Positions 1-9,145 of a stretch of 64,000 nucleotides of DNA are shown here, in pieces. Both the position numbers and the translations under genes were made by a program. This DNA is from Macrolepiota albuminosa (taxonomy: Eukaryota; Basidiomycota; Agaricomycetes; Agaricales; Agaricaceae), in the NCBI GenBank assembly GCA_027475525.1, contig JAMWFC010000043.1, forward strand, positions 62,001-126,000. The letters are read 5' to 3'. The number at the start of each line of letters is the position of its first letter. Within the stretch, counting starts at the first letter, position 1. Under the pieces are notes generated by a model. The model did no database searches, was not told the DNA's origin, and saw only the letters and a list, made by a program, of their open reading frames with translations.

Positions 1-1024
1 TTCCCACCACTTTGCGTTTATGTATCTATTCATTTTTTCACGAAGTTGATCCTGTAGTGCTTGCGGGCAGCGAGGCAAATGATACTTGTACTGCTTGTTA
101 CTGTCAATGAGGTTAATCTCATCATTAACCTCCTGCCACGGAGGAAGCTCTTCCTTCATTCCATTGACGATATCAGCAAACTCCAGTTGCCATTGCTGGC
201 GCAATCGAGGAATATCCTCCTCTGTAAGGCTCACAGCCTTACCTTTCCCTTTGGCTACATGTGCTATACGTGGTTGAACCTTTGGTTCAAATCGCTTCCA
301 TAAGGCACGTACGTGCTCCTCTGTGAGATCTCCTGGATTCAACCTTACAACCGGTTGTTTCCTTGTCGTATTTGCCGAAGACTGCATGCTTCTCGCTTTC
401 AGCGAGAGTCCGTCAAATACAATATCTGATGTTTCGGAAATCTTGTCCTCTCGTGCGTGATGGTACACTTCTCCCGTCTGGGTCGCCTGCACACTTCCCA
501 TAGCCTGCATCACCATTGACGCTACCAACTCATTCCACTCCCGTGGCATTCATGGGTCATACGCCCATTGCACTCCTGGCCGAGGCACTGGTCGATCTAT
601 TAGCGACTTAGTGCTACCCACAGTTCCCATCGTACTATTCACCTCGTCCTTGACAAGATCCTCAACCTTCACTCAAGAGCTAGTCGGCTGGCATTCCAGC
701 AACTCCACCACGCGTCTACCACGCTCATTCTTGCACTGTACAGCCTGTTCAGGCTTTCCATTGGTACACCCAATCACATCTGGGTGCTTCCCCTTCTTCA
801 GAGTTCCTTGAAACTCTTCCTCAGACATCAGTATAGCTGGCGAGTCTGCTGGCAGGCTTTTTGGTGGGGCCTGTTCATCCTCCACCTCCTGTACAGTCGC
901 TCTCCTGCGACCATCTAGTCAGTTGCGTTCATCACGCCGCTTTTCAGTTGCACGATAGCGCCTCAAACGACCATCTGTATTGTTCAACACCACTTTCTCC
1001 GTCTTCAAGGGTGTACCATTCACA
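1..1024 (-). pseudogene. pol linker and start of RT of element M (partial)
   Basis: Reading right to left, the frame after the protease gives a charged linker (open at 885-673) and then, at about 340-1, a stretch matching the segment just before RT in element O (22540-22860), including the shared words EEDIPRLR and EINLID. The palm domain lies outside the window. In-frame stops interrupt it. No catalytic RT residues are visible, so this is only the entry into RT. Confidence 0.7.
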
Positions 1025-1178
1025 ATGACCATGTCGTTCACGAAATCCAGCGACACCTTGTTCTTACGCATGAACGGCGTACCGATAATCATGTCATAGC
1101 GATGACCATGTCGTTCACGAAATCCAGCGACACCTTGTTCTTACGCATGAACGGCGTACCGATAATCATGTCGTAGCG
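1025..1178. repeat. 77-bp tandem duplication (probable assembly joint)
   Basis: Positions 1025-1101 are repeated at 1102-1178 with one mismatch (1096 a, 1173 g). The duplication falls in the protease coding region and shifts its frame by two. It belongs to a set of twelve duplications in this window with the same 77-bp period. Confidence 0.9.
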
Positions 1179-1640
1179 ATCAAAATTTGCTATATCCACA
1201 TATTCTTTTGTCGACGTTCCTGATGTCTTTATTTTCACTTCCGCACCAAACTGCACCATGGCACGACTCCCTACAGTCCCCAGCTGGAGCATCAGCGGCT
1301 CCTCCAGTTCATGAATGCAAATTGCGTTGACGTGAGCAAACTGGGGCGTAATGCCCGTAGTGGTACTCCCGGAGTCCCACAATGTCCATGCCGGATGTCC
1401 ATTGACATCCACATACGTGACCAGGCACTCCTTCTCCTCGGGAGTATAGCGTGGCCTGTGCAACTTATTAGTTGCCTTCTGCAGGGTTACGTGTCTCATT
1501 CGGACGCGCTGATCTCCACGGCACTCAGTCAGTGCAAACAGGTGTTCTTCCTCGTCTTCACGAGTATAATAGTCGCTGTCATACACGTCTACTGTGACGT
1601 ATTCGTCGCCATCAATCTGGACGCTCTCGGCGTCATCCAC
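1089..1640 (-). pseudogene. retropepsin-like aspartic protease of element M
   Basis: Aspartic protease domain of the polyprotein. The catalytic motif DSGS lies in LWDSGSTTTGITPQF and the conserved hydrophobic-Gly signature is IIGTPF near the C-terminus. It shares the frame of gag, separated by one TGA (1722-1724) that reads as Arg if CGA is assumed. The apparent C-terminal stop at 1089 arises only because the 77-bp duplication shifts the frame. The same domain occurs in element O at about 21465-21840. Confidence 0.85.
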
Positions 1641-1721
1641 TTCCGACCCGTCAGCCTCTACTTGCGGCTCCTCCTCCGTGTTGTTGACGACATCACTCGG
1701 TGCCGCAGCCGTATGGGCCGC

Positions 1722-4469
1722 TCAGATGTGTGCCTTAGGAGGGGCAGGGCATTCCTTAGCAAAATGTCCGCTCCTGCCACAATTGTAGCACGCTGAGGGA
1801 TCCCCTGCAGGCCTTCTCTGGGCCGCTCCTGGAACCCCAGCAGGTTTGCCCGTCATATGCGCTGCAGGCGCCACCACTCCTCTCGGTGCTACTTGATTCT
1901 GACCCGAAAAGGGTCGGCTATCCTTTGCTGGCAATTGTCCAGCAGGCTTTGATTGAGGCCATTGGCCTCCAGAAATTGTCTTGCGAACAACAAATTGTGG
2001 ATTGCGATTGTTCTCCATCTCTGTCCGTTTGGCCAGGAAGGTTCCCACCTTCACTGCCTGACGGTTCACAGTTCCTCGGCGGGAACTCCGCTGCTCATAA
2101 TAGTACACCGTCCATGTCGACTGCTCATAACGGATGGCATACGCCAAGAATTCGGTCACAGTATTGACCTCCGGAGACAAATTGTCGTCGCGTATCAACG
2201 CTCTCCTCATGTCTGTGGATATTCCGTCCAGAAATGTCTTGCGTATAGTGTATTCGTCTGGATAGACGGCCATATTCTGTGCATGACCCACCAGGTCATC
2301 ATAAAAGGTCTGGACGCCAGTCTTAGCGTCATACACTGCCTTTCTAAAGGCATCACGAGCTTCCTGCATCGTAGCAGCGTTGATGAAACAATTGTACAGT
2401 CCTATCAGGACTTCTTTAAATGTCCAATGCGGTTTGTTGCGATTAATGTGGAGAACATGGTGACGGAACCAATTCCAAGCCTCTCCCTCCATAAATTCGT
2501 GTAGCACGAATATCCTCTCCTGGTCCATGTCGTCTCCACCATAGCAGCAGGCTGCGAGGTGGTAGCACACGTCCATGGCCCAGTCCTCCAGTTGAGAGAA
2601 CCTATGTCCTCCAGCGTATGCACGTATGTGCTTACCATTGGATTTACGGGGACTTACCCCAGCAGAAAACTTAAATCTGACTCCAAGAGAGTCATCCACC
2701 AGACGAGTGAGGCAGTCATGCATATGATCCATATGGATCCTGACCGCTTCATTCATTCCTGGCGTAGTTTCACACAATTCATGAGGTGCGGGCATCGAAA
2801 ATGCCTAAGGACTGCGAAACAGGTGTTCATTGGCCGTTCGTTCTGGCCGTGGGGTGGGCTGTCGCCCTACTTGTGGCTCCGCTGGTGCTCCACCAGCCTG
2901 CCTGCCACTATTACGACGATTATTATTGTCTTGATCGTTATTTTTGCGATCACGACCTCCACCGTCGTTATTGCAATGACTTGGCTCCCCCCATTCATAG
3001 TGACCACTACTATCATCACTACTACCCGAACCTCTGTCTGGTTCAGCCGTCCGAGCCGTGAATTGTCGCCGCATATCATCAACAGGCGTTACACCCTCAC
3101 GCCCTTCAAAGACTACCTCTTGATCGTCAATTAACGACTCACCATGATCGTGCAAGTCCTGGTTGCGTATTCTCTGGTAATTGATGTGTTCATTCCAGTT
3201 GTCCACTAGGTGGATGCATCGCACTACGCGTCGTGGTTGCGTTCGCTCCTCAAGAATGTGGACTTCGTCCACCTCCTCCTTGATTGTAACTTGCTTACAA
3301 GGTGTCTTAACCTCCTGCACTGCAAGTAGTGCCTCTGACTCTGCCGGAGTCGTCATCACAGTCTCCACCTCAGACAATGCCTGCTGAGGCACTCCGCTAA
3401 CAATGTGTTGACGGTTTGCGGCATTCTGATGCCAAACGTAGTCTTGCTGAGACTCATTACCCTGACGAGGCGCATTGAGCAATTCCATCGCATCCGCGAT
3501 TAATGGCGCTCGTCTGCGCACACTCATCTCACATTCTACTGAGTCGGCTGGAGTAGCCGTTGAGACTGCTGACCCTCGCGCCGCTTTGCGCTTAAGGTAT
3601 TCCACTACTTCGAGTTCGAAGATGCGCACAAACAATTTGATATATTCATTCGAATCTGCACGGGGTACATCATGGCTCCTAGCAGCCAGCAACTGTAAGT
3701 GCTTCACTACATAAAGCTGAAGACGCTTTCACGTTGATTCCTTTGCGATGGCCGGATATCAGTCCAACACTAGCTGTAACTGGATAGACAAGGTTGAATG
3801 CGACCTTTTGCTTTCCTCCTCATCTGAGGATTCCAGCTCGGACTCTAAGTCCATAACTCTCCTGAGGCTGTCATGCCTCACTTGCGGCTGTTTGCCGGCC
3901 CGTCTGTGCAACTCTGGAATTCCAGGCGCTGTTGACGCCTTTTCCAACCTTACGACATTGTTGTCCTCCCTACTGACCACTATTGCTGGCCCTTGCACCT
4001 GTCCTTGTGTCGTCAATGATGACGGTCCCGGTTCAGTAGCCGCATCGGCCACATATTCCAAAAGCGGTTCAGTAGGTGCAGTCCGGAAGGGGGTACTATG
4101 CGCAAACACGCTGCCTTGTACCATTTCCGAGTACTGGGTAATATCTGGTTGACCCTCAGAATGAGCTGACGAGCTCTCGGGCAATACTGGATACATCAAT
4201 GAAGGCATTTGGCTCACTGGCAGCGACACTCCTGAGACCGCAGATCTCTCTCCTGGTTTACCACCAGGTCGTACAATGGACATCATCCGTGATACGGATA
4301 GCCCACCAGGCATTCCAAAGCTCGCGCTGACATTGCAAGGAATTTTTTCGTCCCGCTTTGGCAGAGGTTGGTATGCTGACGCAGATTGCGTCTTCACAGC
4401 TTGAAGCACAGGTAAGTCACCTGCATCTGCAGCTGGGAACGGAGGATCCGGATCAAGAGAGCCAGTCAT
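1722..4469 (-). pseudogene. gag of element M, with zinc knuckle
   Basis: Gag polyprotein that would form the virus-like particle. Three open pieces, 4469-3759, 3707-2805 and 2795-1722, share one frame and are separated by in-frame stops. The N-terminal third is Ser/Pro-rich. The middle has a charged helical region. The last piece contains the retrotransposon gag core (AGGHRFSQLEDWAMDV and WNWFRHHVLHI) and ends in a CCHC knuckle CYNCGRSGHFAKEC. The ATG at 4469 lies 112 nt inside the LTR. The E2 copy at 30765-29506 matches the N-terminal part. Confidence 0.85.
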
Positions 4470-4580
4470 GGAAGCACGTTTTCAACGTGATGCCAACAGA
4501 GAATTGAGAGGTTTTGATGATAGTTGCCTAGTCGGTAACAAGCCTAGAGTCGAAAGCCGATAGCAGAAGATTTAAAAAAA

Positions 4581-4753
4581 TGTAACCGGAGTTATGGGTT
4601 AGAACTATCTTGTGTGTATCACACAAGTGCTAAATCAGACCGCAGTATTGGATTGACTAGTACTTAGAATGAAAACAAGATGTTGTCTTATGTAATACTC
4701 TACTAAATGATTATAGCATCGTCGATGCTAAGAACACGGATGACTCTGTTACA
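4581..4753 (-). repeat. 5' LTR of element M (173 bp)
   Basis: On the minus strand the LTR begins TGTAACAGAG and ends GGTTACA, and is followed by a T-run. It aligns along its whole length with the LTR at 30884-31057. It contains hairpin-forming words, CTTGTGTG-tat-CACACAAG and TAGCATCG-tCGATGCTA. The partner 3' LTR would lie left of the window. Confidence 0.85.
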
Positions 4754-5000
4754 TGTCCTCTGGGCACTCATAGCGCCCTTCATCATTGACCTCCATCTCT
4801 TGCGAGTGGAGGGGAGTTCGATACAGGAGTGGTTCCTTGCGGCCTGGATAGGCCATGCCCGCTGACTGATACTGGCTCACCGCCAGATATGGTGGCTGCC
4901 TCTGGTGTGCAGGGTTGTTATATTGTATATTCAGGGGTCTCCCCCCTCTACTAGAGCCCTGCAGGCTCTGACCACTTTTTTGTGGCCCCCAATAGGCCAT
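4754..5000 (-). pseudogene. accessory ORF of E2, N-terminal stub
   Basis: An ATG at 5000 opens a Gln/Pro/Tyr/Ser-rich stretch of about 82 codons which runs into the LTR of M, where it stops. Its position just after integrase and its composition match the accessory ORF of element O (26003), which also starts with a Gln/Pro/Tyr-rich region. No function is known; the alignment is too short to prove homology. Confidence 0.5.
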
Positions 5001-5258
5001 TATGAAGTGACACGTCAGCTACATGTATTGGGACTGAGGACAGACAGAAAAAAAACAATCTCCTAACTCCGCCAGTGGTGTAAACAACCACAACTACATG
5101 CCATCCAGTCTTTCACCAGCGATCATAGTGGACTTTGTCCACATTCCACCACCATATACATGTTATGCGCATTTTGCTAGCTGTTGAGAGCATTTCACAC
5201 CCTGCAGCTCTAGGTACTTGTCCATCGCTGCAAGATCTTTGCAATTCACTAGCGGTTC

Positions 5259-6768
5259 TTAGGTAGTATCACCTAAGCTCCACCTTACCTCGAATTCAAG
5301 GTTTCCTCTTATCCACCTATGACCTATGAGGTCATCTACAAACAATTCCTGGTCATCACCAGTTCCAAAGTCATATGGCTCTGGAGTTGCGCGATTAGGG
5401 AAGAGCACATTACTATTGGCCACATACAGTTGCAACAGTGACATATGGAACTTAGAGACTATCCTGCATGCTTGCAGCACATGGGGCAGTTCCAGCACAT
5501 AGTTAGACGTGCTCGGCTCGGCCTCAAGGACCCTATATGGTCCAATCTACTTTGGACACAGCTTACTCTGCCTTTTAGCAAGTTCAAGTTCTTTGTCGAG
5601 AGGTACACTAGGTTCCCTTTCTCAATGTCCAGATCATCATATCTGCAATTATTCACATGTTTTGTCTGCCATACATGCAATTCTATTATTGCATCATGGG
5701 CATCTGCCAAGTTCCTTAGCGCATTGCACGCAAACTGCTTCACTCTTACATGAATAGCTTCATCAGTGCAAAGTTCATGAATCATGGCTGGCATATAGTC
5801 CTTATTGAGTTCAAAGGGTGAGTACCATGTGGTTTCAGATATGCTCGTGTTTATTGTGAATTCAATGAGTGGACATCTATCCACTCAGTCCTTCTGATCA
5901 GGATGTACAAATGCTTGCAATATTTGCATGATATTTTTATTTGCTTGTTCTGTCTAGCCATCTGTTTGCAGATGAAACAACGTTGATATGAGCAACTTTG
6001 CTCTGAGCAGCTTGTGCGGCTCCTTCCACCATTTGGAAGTGAACTTAGCATCTTAACCGCTTACGATTGAACTTGGCAATCCATGAAGGCACACTATCTC
6101 CTTGAGATAGATCCAAGACAATTCCGAAGCTGTCATGGTGGTCCTCACTGGAATAAGATGGACCATACTGGTCATCTTGCAGATCACTACTCAGAGGTAG
6201 TTCAACTCTTTGACTCAGGAAACGGACCTATAAAATCCATCCCAATCAAATTCCAAGGTTTGACTGGTATGGAAAGCGAATGAAGCTTCTCCAGTGGCTT
6301 CAATGTCAATATTTTTGACTGTTGACATAGCTCACATGTCAAACAGAATTGGCTCGTTTCCTTGGCCATTTGCAGCCACCAGTACCAGCGTCGCATATAG
6401 TCCAGCGTTTTCTGAGTTCCAAAGTGGCCCACTACTCTGTGGGCCTGGTCCAGGATAGTCGTGATCAATGACCTCTCCCAGAGAATGCAGATGACTTTAG
6501 ACCCAGTGGGTCTGGTAAGGTAGACAAGCTGCTGCTCTACCTTGAAGCATGGATGTGCATAGATATTGTTCAGAATCTTTAAAAAGAGATTGTCATCCTT
6601 GTATCCTTGCTGGATACATGTGTGAAATTGTGCATTGCCTAAGTTGGCTGGTGCAGGCTTATGGCCCTGTAAATTCAGCGCCTGCTGGAGAGTCATCTCA
6701 ATACCTCTAGGGGGCACCTCTTGCCTCGTTTCTTCACCTGGCTGAGGAACCTCATGATCCACCAGCAC
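5259..6768 (-). pseudogene. integrase of element E2, decayed
   Basis: The upper part (6768-6202) has the HHCC zinc domain (HRVVGHFG and CLTCELCQQSK) and the first core Asp in IGMDFIGPFPES. A middle piece (5884-5459) resembles the region after the core, starting at the equivalent of CPLTEFAIN. The lower piece (5498-5259) gives the C-terminal stretch KFHMSLLQLYVANSNVLFP and EFEVRWSLGDTT. Much of the catalytic core with the second Asp and the Glu is scrambled by stops and shifts between 6200 and 5885. Order and wording follow the integrase of O at 24069-25898. Confidence 0.8.
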
Positions 6769-6841
6769 TTGGGCCTTGATATCGCAAGCTTCTCGCTGTT
6801 CTTGCAGTCGCTTACTGTGATGTGTTTCCTGCGCTCACATG

Positions 6842-7039
6842 GTGCATAGCTTGACTATATATTCCTTGATTTCATGGAACCTATGCAGGGGCAAGTCTTT
6901 GCCCTCCAGGTCAATGTGTCTGTCTACCTGGACATAGTCATGCATGTCATGGACGTCATCTCGAGTATCATTCTCAAAATATTGAGACAGGCAATCCATT
7001 ACTTTGTTCAATTCACCTTTTACATAGGTGATGTCAAAT
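6842..7039 (-). pseudogene. RNase H C-terminus and linker of E2
   Basis: Starting at the LTR of O, the minus strand reads FDITYVKGELNKVMDCLS, which corresponds to FDITYVKDELNKVADCLS at 23938 in element O. It continues through an acidic His-rich linker to about 6842. The break at 7039 is exactly where the LTR of O begins. Confidence 0.8.
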
Positions 7040-7274
7040 TGTGTAGCGTAGTCCGCTATGTGGCATTGGCCACATAGCTTTACTTACTGTAGTAGTCAAT
7101 ATTATATTATATTTATTATAATATAATATTATTTACATTATTATATAAATAGTTTTACCAGCTGCTTACAAAGCAGCTTATTTTTGTGTTTATACTACAT
7201 AGTCAATAGACCGGACTGGTCTGATTCTGTGCAGTGTGAACCTAAGCTCTCACAATTCCTGTAACTTTGTTACA
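7040..7274 (+). repeat. 5' LTR of element O (235 bp)
   Basis: Starts TGTGTAG and ends GTTACA. Nearly identical to 29271-29505; the differences are C/T at 7047 and T/C near 7269. It contains perfect short inverted repeats GCTATGTGG/CCACATAGC and AGCTGC/GCAGCT and a long AT-rich palindromic block at about 7100-7145. It is followed by a T-run (about 7275-7280); no tRNA-complementary TGG follows immediately. Confidence 0.92.
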
Positions 7275-7337
7275 TTTTTTTGAATCCGCCAGCTAGGATC
7301 TATTGCCTAGCATCCGACGTCAGTTGCTGAGTTCGTT

Positions 7338-7819
7338 GACAGAACTCTATCAGCTTCTTGAGCTTCTTGCACAGCCACACCGTGCAAATTTCAAACAGGG
7401 AATTGTTGAGTAATCCCATACCTGCAGTGTCCACTGATGGCGGGTGGAATGCCCACGACCTACAGAGAGACCCAGCAGACATCCAGGACGCGTCAGCGTC
7501 CAATGCGGGTCAGGCAAGACCCAAGGCTCAAGACCAAGGTCAGAGCACCGACCTGGCCAGGAATGAAAGCGAGGCCCAGAGAGCTGAAAGCTCACAGCAG
7601 GATGGTCAGCAACACCTCCAGGACAAAATGCCAGGGGGATTAACTCCCCCAGTTACGCAGCTGCCAGGAGAACTGCGACGGTCTAGCTGGTTAGCTTCGA
7701 AAGGGCCCTCTGAGGACGGCCGACAGTCAACAGGCGCCTATGGCGCCCCAGGAGACACCGAGTCGTCAGTACGGACTGGGAGAGCTCTCTCTCTGAGCCG
7801 GAGTAGTGGGACCAGGCGG
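7338..7819 (+). pseudogene. gag N-terminus of element O
   Basis: Open frame after a TGA at about 7335. It is rich in Gln, Asp and Ser and has an in-frame ATG at about 7628. It is cut at 7819 by element I. If I and one copy of the GCGG duplication are removed, the frame passes without a break into 19151 onwards. This is the N-terminal, poorly conserved part of Gag; the true start codon is uncertain. Confidence 0.75.
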
Positions 7820-8765
7820 TGATAGGACCCCATACAGGTTAGGCGCATCAACGGCAGGCTCGGCACTGGCTCCGAAAACCTTGCTGCACTCGTTCCGAAC
7901 TTAGCGCACGCGTTCTACCTATTTTAAGCCATTTCTGACGGCCGCGCATGGCAAGAAGCAGATCCAATCAGTGATAGCGCCGATCGGCAGACAGAATGAC
8001 AACTGACAGATGGCATCAGTCACTGATGACAGCGCTTAGCGAGAAGCCTGATGATCTATCAAAAACTGATGGACAGCTTGGCGTTTGACCTTGGCGTCTG
8101 ACACCGCTTAGCGTCTCGATTTGGCGCCTGACATCGCTAAGCACTTTGGACGGACAGAAGGGTGATGGAGTGATGGTTTAGCTTCGCGATCTGTCGCCTG
8201 GCGTCGCTAAGGCTCTTGAATGGACGGTAGGGATCTGAAACCGTTGGAGCTACCCCTTTGAAATTTTCTAGTTTACCGCAAGAGTGGCGTCATTAGCCAC
8301 TGGCGACGGCGAACTCATTGTAGTATAAAAGTACTTACCGACTTGTACATAGGACATCAGACGAATAGACCAGAGTTTCCCCCTTACTTCAGTCTCTCTC
8401 TCTTACGCCCAGAGCTCATTTACGGTCGGCAACGTCGAACTCGTCGGCAGTTGCAGACTCTCGCTTAACTTCGACTTATTCGCGCCTTGCAACTACGGCA
8501 GGCATTATCGACGCTTAGATCTCGCTAAGCTTACCGTGCTCTTGCCGTTGACCTTGCCGTGTTCACTTACCGCTCTTTCCTTAGGCGCTTTACCTTAGCG
8601 CTTGACACTTGCCGACCCCGTTACCGACTTTTACCCTTTTTCACAGATGCGTTCTCTGGGACCTGCCCGGGACTCCCCATCTTACTTTTAGCGCGCCCAA
8701 CGCACACTCTTGGTACGGTAACACTTTAGTTACATTTGTTACTGACCAAACTTTGGGCGTCATCA
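7820..8765 (+). repeat. 5' LTR of element I (946 bp)
   Basis: Begins TGATAGGACCCC and ends GGGCGTCATCA. Matches 18124-19146 over its whole length except for one 77-bp duplication in that copy. A TATA-like word TATAAAAG lies at about 8323, consistent with a pol II promoter inside the LTR. Confidence 0.95.
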
Positions 8766-8768
8766 AAT

Positions 8769-8786
8769 TGGAGCCCACCGCGAGGG
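8769..8786 (+). other. primer-binding site of element I
   Basis: TGGAGCCCACCGCGAGGG starts three bases after the 5' LTR. A PBS beginning TGG, complementary to the CCA end of a tRNA, is standard for Ty3/gypsy elements. I did not assign the tRNA. Confidence 0.75.
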
Positions 8787-9145
8787 ATCTCTAGGGCAGA
8801 ATTCCGCCAGAAACCCGTCTCCAGCGTAGGCGCCGCCTGCTAAACCAGTCGGCAGAAGGCATAGCTCCTTCCCACCCATCAACCCCACAACCACCTGGTG
8901 CCTTACCGGGTCTCTCTCTTGCCCAGGAACTACAGAACGCCACTGTAGACGCATTTCCTGATCTCTTCCCGCATTCCCTCGATTATAGCGCCGACGACCC
9001 CTTAGCGTCGCCATTTACCGTACCGCAACCAATCACTCCCATTACTCCGCTAACGCCTCTTTCACAACTCATCTCTCTTACCCCGTCGCCAATCTCTAGA
9101 ACCCCTTCCCCACTACCGCTAACCGAACTCGCCAACACAGTCGCT
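8787..9145 (+). other. leader of element I, no gene seen
   Basis: Untranslated leader between the PBS and the gag start. Pyrimidine-rich, with many TTACCG and CGCC words like the rest of the element. No separate gene is supported. Confidence 0.5.

Larger units (their letters stand above)
1..4753 (-). mobile_element. Ty3/gypsy LTR element M, 5' part
   Basis: Minus-strand element whose 5' LTR is at 4581-4753, followed leftwards by gag (4469-1722), protease (1640-1089) and the linker leading into reverse transcriptase, cut by the window edge. Gag, protease and linker lie in one reading frame once a 77-bp duplication at 1025-1178 is discounted, so the family probably makes one Gag-Pol polyprotein. 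The stops that break the frame fit C-to-T change. The right end of its LTR abuts directly on a truncated ORF of another minus-strand element, so M appears to have inserted into that older element. M is related to, but distinct from, the plus-strand element O at 7040-29505. Confidence 0.85.
4754..7039 (-). mobile_element. 3' fragment of old gypsy element E2
   Basis: Holds, right to left, the RNase H tail, integrase and the first codons of an accessory ORF. It is cut on the right by the LTR of element O at 7040 and on the left by the LTR of M at 4753. It is poor in CpG like the fragment 29506-31057, and both read on the minus strand. I infer one element split by O, with the rest of gag, the protease and most of RT missing. 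Confidence 0.7.
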
